Origin: Urophycis tenuis
Taxonomy: Eukaryota > Chordata > Actinopteri > Gadiformes > Phycidae
Length of the DNA stretch: 64,000 nucleotides
Direction: 5' to 3'
NCBI GenBank assembly: GCA_036785325.1
Contig: JAXIVH010000101.1
Coordinates: forward strand, 158,882-222,881
Shown here: piece after piece, positions 1-10,065 of the stretch
Layout: each line of letters opens with the position of its first letter
Numbering within the stretch: position 1 is the stretch's first letter
Notes under the pieces: model-generated
The model's input: the letters and a program-made list of their open reading frames with translations, nothing else
Database searches by the model: none
Told to the model about the DNA's origin: nothing
Made by a program: the position numbers and the translations under genes

Positions 1-289
1 GTTTGCACACCTGATGGCTGTGTTTAACCATTGGCACAAAGGTGTGGTCATTTGACAGTCAGTGCTTTAGAATTGCAAGGAAGTGACATCTTGATATACT
101 TCTGTGTCTAATGCATACAAGTGTGTTCAGTGTTTTGCAAATCACTGTGTGTATTGTTTTGCAAAAAGTGTGAACTGACTTTGTGCTTATAGTGGTGCAA
201 ATCTGGGCCGAGTTTTGCTCGTTGAGTGTAAGCTTTTGATAATTGTGTAATACTTTTGATTTTAGTGTTTATTCGATCGTAAAAAACTG
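1..289. mobile_element. Right end of a mariner-like (TA-target) element, cut by the window edge
   Basis: Nearly identical to 4958-5241, the right end of a second copy. It ends in GATCGTAAAAAACTG followed by TA (290-291), where the LINE reading frame resumes at once. The complement of the terminus matches CAGTTTTTCTCGAT at 2813 and 3271, so it is an inverted terminal repeat. No transposase is visible. The Tc1/mariner-type assignment rests on the TA target only. Confidence 0.6.
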
Positions 290-291
290 TA

Positions 292-2810
292 TTGATAATG
301 TTCACGGGGTGGGTGAATCCACAACGGACCTCTCCCTGGGAATAGTGAGAGGAAGGATTGCAGGGGGGGGTCGCCATCCTCTGGCACAAAAATCTAGATC
401 CAGTGATAAATGTTATCCGACTTGAAATTGACTGGTGTATTGCTGTGCAGATAAAGATCGGTAACAAGGAGTCTACTATACTTAATGTATATACACCTTA
501 TGAGTCACTAGAAAATGAGGATGAATACCTGAATAAACTTGCTTTCATCAACTCTTTTATTTCTGAGAATCATACTACCAGTGTTCATGTAGTGGGTGAC
601 TTGAATGCTGACATATCAGATAAAAGGTCCTTATTTGCTAAACATTTGTTACAATTTTGTGTTGATAATTTATTTTTATCCACCCATCTGCTATTACCTG
701 CAGATAGCTTTACATATGTTAGTGAGGCCTGGCATACAACGTCATGGCTTGATCACTGTATAAGTACTGCTGATGCCCATGACATCCTAAGTTCCATAGA
801 GATTGTCTATGCGACATCAATATCTGACCATATTCCATTCATAATGACATTAGATTTTGTCAGTCTTCCCGAGCTATCACAGGAGGTGAAATGTACTCGA
901 AAGAATAAACTTGATTGGACTAAACTTACAAATGAGAACAAGCTATCATATTATGGAAGAACTGATACATTGTTGAGTGAAGTTTATTTGCCTATTGATG
1001 CTATTTTATGTTCTGATGTGAATTGTGATGAAAGCTCTCACCGTGAGGATCTTTGTGCCTTGTATGAACATATTGTCGAAGCTATAAATGAGGCTAGCAT
1101 ACCTCTCTATACCTATGCTGACAAGAAAACTAGGGTTAAGCCAGGTTGGAGTAAGTATGTGGCTCACTATCATGCTGAAGCTAAGAATGCTTTTAGGGCA
1201 TGGGTCCATGCAGGAGAGCCCAGAGAGGGGCCTGCCCTTGATCTGAAAAAGTTCACCAATTCTAATTATAAATATGCAGTTCGTTATGTCAAGAAACATG
1301 CACAACAAATCAAAGCAGACTCTATGGCAGAAAAGCTCTTTGATAATGATGTTGCTGGGTTCTGGAAGGAGGTGAGAGCTCTGAACACAAACACCACATC
1401 TTTACCAAGCACCTTAGAGGGGGTTTCGGGTTGTGATAACATAGCTGAACTGTGGAGGAAACATTATTCTGCACTATTTAATTGTGTTAAGAGTGACCCC
1501 TACATAGCAGGTGAGATTGTCAATTCAGAAAATATTCACTTCACAGCTAAGGAAGTTTTTCAAGTCATCTCAGAGTTAGCTGATAATAAGGCATGTGGTC
1601 CAGATGAAATATCTGCAGAGCACATAAAATTAGCAAGCCCGAGGGCAGCGGTTCTCCTTGCTATTTGCTTTACAGGTTTCATGTGTCATGGTGTGTTACC
1701 AGGCTCCATGTTGTCCGTTACTTTGGTGCCAATCATCAAGGACAAAGTGGGCAGGGTGGGGAGTATGGATAATTATCGGCCAATTGCTTTAGCCAGTGTG
1801 TTGTCGAAAGTTTTTGAGAGAATTTTACTAGACAGATTATCTGTATATCTATGCACCTCTGATAATCAGTTCGGCTTTAAGGCTAAACATAGTACTGATT
1901 TATGTATCTATGCACTGAAGGAGATGGTGGAAAACTATAGAAGACAGAACTCTACTGTATTAATTGGTTTCATAGATGCATCTAAGGCATTTGACCGTAT
2001 AAATCATTCTAAATTGTTTTTAAAATTACTTCAGAGAGGAGTGCCTGACACTTTTATAAAGATCCTGTCTTATTGGTACTCTAACCAAAGCATGCAGATT
2101 AAATGGGGAAATGTTATCTCTGCTCCATTTGGGACAAGTAATGGCATTCGACAGGGGGGGCTTTTATCACCGTGCCTTTTTAATATTTACATGAATGATC
2201 TTTCAGACCAGTTACGAAACTGTAAAACAGGTTGTATGGTTGGCAGTGTACTTTTTAATCACCTTATGTATGCCGATGATTTGGTTATTGTTTCACCTAG
2301 CAGTGCTGGGTTTCAAGAGCTTCTCAACCTATGCTCCAATTATGGTGTAAACTTTGATGTGAACTACAATGCTAAGGAAAGTTCTGTTATGATTTGCAGA
2401 GTAAAAGGGGATACGGACCTCACTTTTCCATCCTTTTACCTGTCAGGACAAGTACTCTCGGCTTGCGCTAAAACTACATATCTGGGTCACGTCTTCACTG
2501 AAGATATGTCAGATGATGATGATATGAATAGGCAGCGTCGCATTTTATATATGCAGGCAAATTTGTTGACCAGAAGATTTTCCTGGTGCTCAGAGAGAGT
2601 TAAAGTGAGTCTTTTCAGGGCTTACTGTACCCCTTTTTATACTGCGCCGTTATGGTCTAAGTTTAAAAAAGCTAGCATCCGCAAACTTCAGGTTGCTTAT
2701 AATGACTGTCTGCGTATCCTGCTTGGTAAACCAAGATGGTGCAGTGCAAGTGAACTCTTCTGCAAACTACAAGTAATTACTTTTCATGCTCTTTTGAGAC
2801 GATTGATGTT
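292..2810 (+). pseudogene. Non-LTR retrotransposon ORF: APE-type endonuclease plus reverse transcriptase, broken
   Basis: A LINE polyprotein that nicks DNA with an apurinic-type endonuclease and copies its RNA at the nick. Counting from the open frame at 358, the endonuclease shows VVGDLNAD near residue 78 and SDHIPF near 156. The reverse transcriptase shows NYRPIAL near 465, FIDASKAFDRINH near 540, GIRQGGLLSP near 596 and catalytic YADD near 638. The endonuclease N-terminus lies before the window, behind the first TA element. An eight-G run at 363-370 shifts the frame: the 291-362 frame joins the main frame only if one G is removed. The frame is cut at 2811 by a TA element and continues at 5244. 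There is no RNase H domain. The exact clade is not settled. Confidence 0.9.
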
Positions 2811-3464
2811 TACAGTTTTTCTCGATTGCTTAAACACAATTTTGAGCGTTGTGTTTTTTTTTGCAAAACCTACACACAATTATCACAACCACAAACCCAA
2901 TTCGCAAAACACTGGACCTTGGATCCTTTGCAAAATGAAACACTCTTGTAAAAACTATACACTCATTTATCAAAACCATATTTTGTTACCATATGAAACA
3001 CACATGTTGCATATGACTTAACTCTGTTTGTAACAGTTACACACTGCTGTTGAAAACCTTGAACACTTTTGGCTAATTCTGCTTCTGAGTGAATAGAGTA
3101 GTATAGGTGAAGTACACAGTGAATTTGCAAAACCTCGCCCAGATTTGCACAACTATAAACACAATGTCGGCTCACACTTTTTGCAAAACAATACACACAG
3201 TGAACACACACTTGTATGCATTAGTCACGACACAAGACCAATGCTGCAGACTGATGAAAATGTAATTTACAGTTTTTCTCGATTGCTTATGTATTTCTCC
3301 ATATACTGAATTTAGTCAACAGAGACATATAAAACAAAACAAAAAACATGCCCCATGTTCCATGCTTCTGACAAACATAAAATTGTATACTGTACAAAAA
3401 AAAGAACCAAAAAAAAAAGAGAACAGTACAGAAATCACTACTGGTCCTCTTCTTCTTTTCGCTT

Positions 3465-3500
3465 CACCTCCTCCTCCTCCTCCTCCTCCTCCTCCTCCTC
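3465..3500. repeat. (TCC)n microsatellite
   Basis: About eleven TCC units inside the mariner-like element. The short ORFs here are low-complexity artefacts. Confidence 0.9.
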
Positions 3501-3624
3501 TCACCCTCACTCTTCCTCTTCCTTCCATTTTGGTTAAGGATAGGTGAAATACCTGCTGCATATTTATGGTGCTTAAACCTGATTGGTGTGTCTACAATTA
3601 AGCAATCTCGTGTTTGCACACCTG

Positions 3625-4954
3625 GGGGGTGTACTACGAAGCTCAATTAGTGGGTTAGCGAGGTATGTTGAGCTCAAAGCCTGGGTTAGCTGTCATACGA
3701 AAGTCGCTCTCTTGTAGCGGAGCTATATCACCATGGTAACTTATGCTCGCAACCAAACCTGGTCGGGAGGAGGTTTTCAGCTAACTTTCCGATTAGATCG
3801 GCTACTTAAAGCTGGGCGCCGCCCCCTAGTCAGGGTGTTTCGCTGAGTTTTTTTTTCTTATTTGCTACAGGTAATCAACATCAGATGAAAGGTTAGAGCC
3901 TATCCTATTGCAAATCATAGGCTACATTCACCTGAAATTATTGCAACTTACCACATTGAATATACAGTATATATATTTTTTTAGAATAGAATAGAATAAA
4001 ATAAAATACTATTTTTTGTGCTTATTAAGGACGGTCGTGCTAACACCCAATCTAGATGGGGTAAAAGGCATGATGATGGACAGGCAAGATATGAACACCG
4101 GTCGCTGGTGTGCAGTTCACATAATCCACCACACCACCGTCACTACCTTCTGGCACATGCAATACTTTTTTACAGATAGGATGTATTTGAAATGAATTCC
4201 CTAAATAACAGAACAAATCAGGTTGCTTCTGGATTTTACAATCATATGCACATTTTCCTCAAAATGTAAGGATGGAACAGTGGTCTAGGGCGCTGCATTT
4301 GGGTCGCAATCTCCCCTGGAGGCATGGGTTCGAATCCTACCTTTGACAAGTAATTTGCATGCACTGTTGCTCCGTATATATTTATAGTTATTTTACTTAT
4401 ATTTTTACTACTGTTTTTCTCTTGCACCAATTGCACCAAGTCAAATTCATTGTAGGTGCAAACCTACTTAGCAATAAACTTGTTTCTGATTCTGATTCTG
4501 ATTAATGGCGAACAATTCTGCATTCGGCATAGTTATTTTTAGACAATTAGGCTATGCAGAATGTTTTCACTTACGCACAGAATCTGCTATTTTTTGCCAG
4601 CACACCTCCCTAGCCTTATTATGGGCAATTGCCCCTTGCCGTTATTTTCTTTTTAAACTCCTCGTATGAGTTCATAACGACTCCTTGCTCCTCCTGAGTG
4701 AAGTACATAGCCCGCTTCTCCCTTTTCGCTCCGTCGGATCCATTGCGTCATGGTGAATAACGTTGGGTTACGCCTCTTTTACGGGAACGCGCATCAAAAT
4801 TAATCAAAACTAAAGCGGAAAACCTGGCTCGACAAATCAAATCGTAAGTGAGCTTCGTGGTACCGTTTAACTCTGATTGCGACTTTCGTATTTGTCGATC
4901 CAGGTTATCCAAACTAAGCCTGGGTATGTTAATCGAGGTTCGTAGTACACCCCC
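3625..4954. mobile_element. PIF/Harbinger-like non-autonomous DNA transposon, copy 1 (1330 bp)
   Basis: The ends are GGGGGTGTACTACGAA and its complement, flanked by CTG on both sides (3622-3624 and 4955-4957). The uninterrupted target is visible at 1-20, where CACACCTGATGG reads straight through, so CTG is a 3-bp target duplication. Three-bp CWG or TWA targets are typical of PIF/Harbinger; the family call is inference. There is no transposase. A SINE lies inside. A second copy, in the other orientation, is at 10066-11384. Confidence 0.75.
4266..4503 (+). mobile_element. tRNA-Leu-headed SINE nested in the Harbinger-like element
   Basis: The head resembles tRNA-Leu: the box A region GGATGGAACAG and box B GGGTTCGAATCC are visible. 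A non-tRNA body follows, then a TTCTGATTCTGATT tail, as expected for a LINE-mobilised SINE. The same SINE occupies the same place in the second transposon copy (10519-10756, minus), so it was present before the carrier moved. Confidence 0.75.
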
Positions 4955-5243
4955 CTGATGGCTGTGTTTAACCATTGGCACATAGGTGTGGTCATTTGAC
5001 AGTCAGTGCTTTAGAATTGCAAGGAAGTGACATCTTGATATACTTCTGTGTCTAATGCATACAAGTGTGTTCAGTGTTTTGCAAATCACTGTGTGTATTG
5101 TTTTGCAAAAAGTGTGAACTGACTTTGTGCTTATAGTGGTGCAAATCTGGGCCGAGTTTTGCTCGTTGAGTGTAAGCTTTTGATAATTGTGTAATACGTA
5201 ATACGTAATACGTAAAGTGTTTATTCGATCGTAAAAAACTGTA

Positions 5244-5425
5244 AATTTATATGTCGACTTAACAGTTCCTGTAATGCCATTATAATGATGTTGACTAACC
5301 CTTTCCTCAGTGCTGTAAGATACCAGTCTGCTATGTGGAAACACTGGTATGACTGTCTCTTTTAAATATGGTTGTATGTTTGTTTGTTTTTTATAATGGA
5401 CCTGAGTCTAAATAAAAAGATTGAT
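5244..5425 (+). pseudogene. LINE ORF C-terminus and 3' end
   Basis: The LINE frame interrupted at 2811 continues here if the TA element is ignored, ending at a TAA at 5363-5365 after about 40 codons; the last residues are WKHWYDCLF. A short 3' UTR with AATAAA at 5411-5416 follows. Array sequence resumes near 5426, matching 17441 onward, so the LINE inserted in the spacer beyond the 3' end of a U1 gene. Confidence 0.85.
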
Positions 5426-5500
5426 GAATAATTCCATATATAGTCAATTCTCTGTTGACGGCTGCAGTCAACATAAGCTAAATTTTGGTATTTATTTTCC

Positions 5501-5657
5501 CACAAGCGTACGCAGTCCCCCACTACCCGAAATTGTGCAGTCGAGATTCCCACATGTGGGAATTTGCAGGGGTCAGCACAACCGCAGTGCAATGGCTGAG
5601 CCTCACCCTGGGTGAGCCACCTCCTTGATCATGGTATCTCTCCTGTCAGGTAAGTAT
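5501..5657 (-). ncRNA. U1 snRNA, 3' end damaged
   Basis: The transcript starts ATACTTACCTG, the sequence that pairs with 5' splice sites, and keeps the ATTGCAC loop bound by U1A and the AATTTCGGG Sm-site region. The last stem-loop is shortened: the usual terminal CTCTCCCCTG is deleted relative to 11743-11905. Probably a pseudogene or poorly processed. A PSE-like block lies at 5700-5717. Confidence 0.85.
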
Positions 5658-6102
5658 GCTTTGTACACGGCTCACATGCTGCACTGATTCTCTTACATAA
5701 GAGTCTACATCATGGTGCTTACATTTTACTGACCATTAGGCCACAACTAACAAACTACGATCATTATTCTGATATCTGCACCCGTGAGATACAATTCCAA
5801 CACTCATTATTCGTAACGTAATGTATATAGCTCTATCTTTTTTGTTTCATGCTTTGCTGAATTCGACTTCTGGGATTTTGCAGAAAGAAATGCCATCAAG
5901 GCTATTAAACACAGGGATAAGCATGCCCCTGGTGGTGGGGTTTTAGGCTACCGTGGTCTCGAGACAACCCCGGTTCATATTACCTCACAAACACCGTCAC
6001 CGGTGACACGGCATTTCTGGGACAATGCTGAATTGCACGGAGCAGCATTTGGAGCTGGAGTAGCTTTCAGAGGGAGAGAGCAATTATTTTCACAGTAACG
6101 CA

Positions 6103-6222
6103 GAGCTCTGTCTCAAAGCAGAGCCCACCAGAAAAATTCTCTAATCTCTTGGGTGTTCCTCTCCACGGAAGTCTTTAGTAAAAGGCGAAAGGCTTATACG
6201 ATTTGTAGAGAAACCAGAGTTA
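6103..6222 (-). ncRNA. U5 snRNA
   Basis: The transcript reads ACTCTGGTTTCTCT, keeps loop 1 CGCCTTTTACTAAAG (exon-aligning loop), CCGTGGAGAGGAAC, the Sm-like AATTTTTCTGG and a 3' hairpin. About 120 nt against a usual 116-117. The 5' flank is abnormal: within about 70 bp it runs into the 5' half of U2. Confidence 0.85.
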
Positions 6223-6289
6223 AAACGTGCACATGCAGCCACAGCCCGCCTGTCAGACTCGCCGGCTTTGTAAACTGCCCAACGGTGGC

Positions 6290-6393
6290 CTTCTACGTTT
6301 AATATGTAGTCCCCACATAGAGGACATATCAGACATTAAGCTGATATTAACAGATACTACCACTTGATCTTAGCCAAAAGGCAGAGAAGCGAT
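6290..6393 (-). pseudogene. U2 snRNA 5' half
   Basis: Starts ATCGCTTCTC and matches U2 for about 100 nt, including the branch-site pairing segment GTAGTA, but with an extra G just before it. Similarity ends near ATATTAAACG: the normal Sm site and stem-loops III and IV are absent, replaced by U5 upstream sequence. Confidence 0.8.
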
Positions 6394-6533
6394 GGCCAAC
6401 AGCGGCCTGTGACGGAAGACGCACTGCCGATGGAGCAACCTCAACCTCTGGTCTTGCATGTCGTTGTGCACAACAATGCGCTACCTTTTGAAGCCGCGCC
6501 CCCGGGAAAACAACTGCTTGGAAATCGGGCTCC

Positions 6534-6567
6534 AGGATGACACGCACATTCATGAAGCGTTCTATCT
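6534..6567 (+). pseudogene. U6 snRNA 3' fragment
   Basis: AGGATGACACGCA followed by ATTCATGAAGCGTTC matches the 3' third of U6. The 5' part is absent. A Tc1 transposase remnant follows. Confidence 0.8.
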
Positions 6568-6618
6568 TTATCAGGATTTTAGAAAGTATTCAGACCCTTT
6601 ACTCAGTACTTAGTTTAA

Positions 6619-6729
6619 GGACCTTTGGCAGCAATTACAGCCTCGAGTCTTCTTGGGTATGACGCAACAAACCTTGCACACCTGGATTTGGGGAGTTTCT
6701 GCCATTCTTCTCTGCAGATCCTCTCAAGC
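6619..6729 (-). pseudogene. Tc1-like transposase C-terminal remnant
   Basis: The minus strand encodes the end of a fish Tc1-type transposase: LTELERICREEWQKLP, then RLEAVIAAKGP. The catalytic part is absent. Confidence 0.85.
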
Positions 6730-6792
6730 TCTGTCAGGTAAGGCTGCTGTTAACTTAGGCTGCCATTTGCGCCTTTGGTTTTGCTCTAAGGT

Positions 6793-6875
6793 TTCTGGAT
6801 GGCAGAGCGTTCTGTGACACCAAGATAAGTTCCCAGTCACCTCTGGAGGTGTGGGTGTGAATCCCACTTCTGACA
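6793..6875 (+). pseudogene. tRNA-Leu-like pseudogene, uninterrupted (empty site)
   Basis: Leu-type long variable arm and box B TGTGAATCCC, but the acceptor and anticodon stems do not pair. CACCTCTGGAGG at 6839-6850 is the unoccupied target of the 1.7-kb element found in units A to D. Confidence 0.8.
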
Positions 6876-7045
6876 CTCATGATGAATCCGAAGAAAAAGC
6901 AAACACCCCACCAAAATCCTGGTTTGATAACAACATTACTTTTTACTTTATTGGCCAGACATTCAGCAAGACGCATCCCACAGTAATCCTCACATACAGT
7001 ACAATGGGCCCAGGTTGAGGTACAGAACAAATCTAAATAAAGGCT

Positions 7046-7116
7046 TGCATTTACCGGGAATCGAACACCGGCCTCCCGCCTGGCAGGCGAGAATTCTACC
7101 ACTGAACCACCAATGC
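7046..7116 (-). tRNA. tRNA-Gly(GCC)
   Basis: 71 nt. GCATTGGTGG start, anticodon GCC, TGTTCGATTCC T-loop region. The 3' acceptor strand is imperfect, so function is uncertain. Confidence 0.75.
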
Positions 7117-7653
7117 CTGCTTGTGGGGAGTAATTGACTCAAGAATTTTTTCAGTCAAATTACACCTGTAAGACCCCGTATTTACTCATGACGAAGAATC
7201 CTTGAACCCCACAGTTCGTAGTTATGATAGTGGTCAATATCCCATTGTTATGTGTAACGCCAAGTATGGGAAGATTTGACCCTTTACTCAACCCAACACA
7301 ATCAATGGAGTGCTATTGGAGTGTTCTGTTTTCCATGAGAAGTTTGAAATAATTTAACAAACATCTTTTTTCATCTTTTGTTCCGGATCAGGATAGCCGA
7401 GAAGTCTTAGGCCCTGCAATCAGCTTGCACTCTCCTCTGTTCTTACATTGTGGGACGGAACTGATCTTAAGGGTGCCCTGCATTGGTCTTGAATCGACTC
7501 TGGGTCTAAATCATGGCCGGTGAGAGTTCTACAACTGAAAACCAATGCTTGCCTCCTGCTCCATCTTGGCTCCCAGAATTGAATTTGTCACACTCAGTTA
7601 CACCTGTAGACATAAAAGTGTTATTGACGACGAGGAGGATTTTCTTGCACAGT

Positions 7654-7725
7654 TCCTCGTTAGTATAGTGGTCAGTATCCCCGCCTGTCACGCGGGAGAC
7701 CGGGGTTCAATTCCCCGACGGGGAG
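7654..7725 (+). tRNA. tRNA-Asp(GTC)
   Basis: 72 nt. TCCTCGTTAG start, anticodon GTC in CCTGTCACG, GGTTCAATTCC T-arm, acceptor end CGGGGAG. All four stems pair. Confidence 0.92.
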
Positions 7726-7830
7726 GTAGGGAATTTTACTCAAAGTGAAATTAGTAGATATCGGTGATAAAGAAGTAACCTTTCAGGTCCTCAACAACTG
7801 CGATCCACGCTGTCCTTGTTGTTGTCACCA

Positions 7831-7913
7831 GTCATGATGGCAGAGCGGTCTAAGGCGCTGCGTTCAGTTCGCAGTCTCCTCTGGAGGCGTGTGTTCGAAT
7901 CCCACTTCTGACA
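7831..7913 (+). tRNA. tRNA-Leu(CAG)
   Basis: 83 nt with long variable arm, anticodon CAG in TTCAGTT and box B TGTTCGAATCC. An acceptor mismatch (GTCATGA) and a T-stem mismatch make this copy weaker than those in units A to D. Confidence 0.8.
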
Positions 7914-8057
7914 TCGTTATTCATGAAATAAAGAATCTGTGAGTGCCTTGCATTGAGCACTGGTGTTTACTGACGAAATTCAGGCTTACTTTGGATTTTC
8001 CTGAGGAGATGAGCATAATGTAGGCTGCCATTCGCGCCTTCGGTTTTGCTCTAAGGT

Positions 8058-8140
8058 GTCTGGATGGCAGAGCGTTCTGTGACGCCAAGATAAGTTCCCA
8101 GTCGCCTCTGGAGGTGTGGTTGTGAATCCCACTTGTGACA
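8058..8140 (+). pseudogene. tRNA-Leu-like pseudogene 2
   Basis: Same degenerate Leu family as 6793-6875, without insertion. The anticodon stem does not pair. Confidence 0.75.
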
Positions 8141-8298
8141 CTCATGAGGAATCCGAAGAAATGGCAAACTCCCCACCAAAATCGTGACTTGATCACAACA
8201 TTACTTTTTTACTTTATTGGCCAAACATATCCCACAGTAATCCTCACATACAGTACAATGGGCCCAGGTTGAGGTACAGAACAAATCTACATATAGGC

Positions 8299-8357
8299 TG
8301 CATGAACACGCGCCTCTTGCGTGGCAGGCGAGAATTATACCACGGAACCACCAATGC
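8299..8357 (-). pseudogene. tRNA-Gly(GCC) pseudogene
   Basis: The 5' half and anticodon loop are recognisable (GCATTGGTGGTTCCGTGG); the T arm and 3' acceptor strand are lost. Confidence 0.75.
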
Positions 8358-8488
8358 CTGCTTGTGGGGAGTAAATTACTCAAGACATTTGTCAGTCAAA
8401 TTACAGAATAGTCACATTCCTGTCTACAACCACCAAAAAATACATACAGTGATTCTACATGGCTGGTGCATTGTTTAAATAAATGAAA

Positions 8489-8560
8489 TGCATTGGCCGG
8501 GAATCGAACCCCGGTCAACTGCTTGGAAGGCAGCTATGCTCACCACTATACCACCAATGC
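8489..8560 (-). tRNA. tRNA-Gly(TCC)
   Basis: 72 nt. GCATTGGTGGTATAGTGG start, anticodon TCC in CTTCCAA. One change in the T stem (ACCCCGG for ACCCGGG). Its 5' flank matches the first Gly-TCC of units A to D near the gene and the second one further out, i.e. a recombinant. Confidence 0.87.
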
Positions 8561-8671
8561 CGTCAGTAGCAGTTTTCTACCATGAATTCCGCAGCCCGAC
8601 AAGTGTATGTGTGTGTTTGTTTCTAAATACAGTGTATTTCTAAATACAGTGTAAATACAGTGTATTTTAGC

Positions 8672-8718
8672 ACCCACCATTAGATAATCTCCATTGTAGG
8701 AGTAGCGGTATATAAAAG
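8672..8718 (+). promoter_or_regulatory. U6-type Pol III promoter: PSE-like element and TATA box
   Basis: CCCACCATTAGATAATC at 8672-8688 lies 52-68 bp before the U6-like start, the PSE position. TATATAAAAG at 8709-8718 lies 22-31 bp before it. Both are kept in all five U6-like copies. Confidence 0.7.
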
Positions 8719-8739
8719 TCCTAGGATCAGTCTGTATTG

Positions 8740-8754
8740 GTGTTACTTCGGTGC

Positions 8755-8794
<40 letters not shown>

Positions 8795-8832
8795 GGGCCC
8801 GCTTCTCGCAAATTCGTGAAGTGTTCTATCTT
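8740..8832 (+). ncRNA. U6-like snRNA lacking the internal stem-loop
   Basis: Matches U6 through TACTAAAATTGGAACG, the ACAGAGA box and AGATTAGCA, then jumps to GCAAATTCGTGAAG. The segment that forms the internal stem-loop and U4-pairing stem II is replaced by about 8 nt. No proper T-run terminator follows. Likely a pseudogene despite its promoter. Confidence 0.75.
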
Positions 8833-8875
8833 TATCAAGATTTTAGAAAGTATTCAGACCCTTTACTTAGTTTAA

Positions 8876-8950
8876 GGACCTTTGGCAGCAAATACAGCCT
8901 CAAGTCTTCTTGGGTATGACGCAAGAAACTTTGCACACCTGGATTTGGGG
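8876..8950 (-). pseudogene. Tc1-like transposase remnant
   Basis: Short version of the remnant at 6619-6729, beginning right after the U6-like 3' flank and broken near 8950. Confidence 0.7.
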
Positions 8951-9108
8951 TCAAGCTCTGGGCCATGGGCTCAATCTTCTGTCAGCGGGATTCTGTTACA
9001 ACTGCTGGGATTCGTGTTTTGTTACACTTGTTCTATTCTCAGGAGGTTTACAAGGCCAGCAGCTGATGAAGAGCGATGAAAACAAACAGCCATGCACTCC
9101 CTGAGAAG

Positions 9109-9172
9109 CTCCCCGTCGGGGAATTAAACCCCACTCTCCTGCCAGGGATACCGTCCACTATACTAACGAGGA
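9109..9172 (-). pseudogene. tRNA-Asp pseudogene, anticodon deleted
   Basis: Both acceptor strands are Asp-like, but about 8 nt of the anticodon arm, including GTC, are deleted. Confidence 0.85.
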
Positions 9173-9491
9173 GAGGGAATGGAAGCACAGCAGACGTCTG
9201 AGTCAAACCACAAAGACTGGACGTGGACTTGGCACAGGAACCCCAAAAGCAAGAGAGATTCATCCGAGGTTCTGAGTAGACCCAGAACACAGGGATAAGC
9301 GTGCCCATGGCAGTGGGGTTAGAGGCTCCCGTGGTCCCTGGAAATCCCAAATTTGTACTACCTCACCAAGATAGCGCACATCACAGTCGCCAGTGGCGCT
9401 GCATTTCCGAGAAATGCTGACTTGCACTGAGCAGCATTTGCAGCTGGGGTGCCTTTGAGAAGGAAAGGACAATCATTTTTACAATAAAGCA

Positions 9492-9610
9492 GAGCTCTGC
9501 CACACAGCAAAGCCCACCAAAAAATTCCCTAAACTCTTGGGTGTTCCTCTCCACGGAAGTCTTTAGTAAAAGGCGAAAGGCTTATACGGTTTGTAGAGAA
9601 ACCAGAGTCA
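9492..9610 (-). ncRNA. U5 snRNA, uninterrupted homologue of the MITE-split U5
   Basis: Full U5 with loop 1 and 3' hairpin. It reads GGCTTATACGG continuously, the empty site of the MITE that splits the matching gene in units A to C. Its upstream DNA (9611-9830) is the normal U5 flank, without U2. Confidence 0.87.
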
Positions 9611-9881
9611 AAACGACTCCATGCGTCCAGGAGCCGCCTGTCGCACTCGCCGCCTCAGTGAGCTGCACGACGGTGGCCCTCTGCCGACCTACAAAGTCAG
9701 GCACAAAGCCAACCTAACAGCCAACAGGATCCGCCCTTTTGCGATTGGCTTTCACTCGCTGCGAACCCATTGCCTGCTAATGACGGCAGCATACACAATA
9801 AAGACAGTGAGGCATTTGGACAGGGTTTAAATAAGCTCTAACAAGCTTAACAAAACAAGCTCTAACCCACTCCCTGAGAAG

Positions 9882-9953
9882 CTCTCCGTCGGGAAATTGA
9901 ATCCCGGCCTCCTGCGTGACAAGCAGGGAAACTGTCCACTATACTAACGAGGA
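9882..9953 (-). tRNA. tRNA-Asp(GTC), diverged
   Basis: 72 nt, anticodon GTC kept. The acceptor and T-stem carry changes (CTCTCCGTCGGGAAA on the plus strand). Possibly a pseudogene. Confidence 0.75.
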
Positions 9954-10065
9954 GAGGGCATAGGAGCACAGCAGTCCTCTGAGTCAAAGCGCAACGACTG
10001 GACGTCGACTTGGCACAGGAACCCCAAAAGCAAGACAGATTCATCGGAGTTTCTGAGGAGACCTG

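Larger units (their letters stand above)
2813..5241. mobile_element. Composite mariner-like insertion (TA target) inside the LINE
   Basis: Flanked by TA at 2811-2812 and 5242-5243. The left end CAGTTTTTCTCGAT and right end ATCGTAAAAAACTG are imperfect inverted repeats. A second left end of the same sequence starts at 3271, so 2813-3270 and 3271-5241 look like two related copies stacked together. Part of 3120-3230 is an inverted, diverged match to 110-225. It contains a TCC microsatellite and a nested 1.33-kb CTG-flanked element. No transposase is recognisable. Confidence 0.7.

Noticed and set aside
3355..3547. Short serine- or proline-rich ORFs
   Set aside because: Translation of the TCC microsatellite.
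5001..5344. ORFs in the mariner-like ends as a transposase
   Set aside because: No DDE motif or helix-turn-helix; the frames are in inverted repeats.
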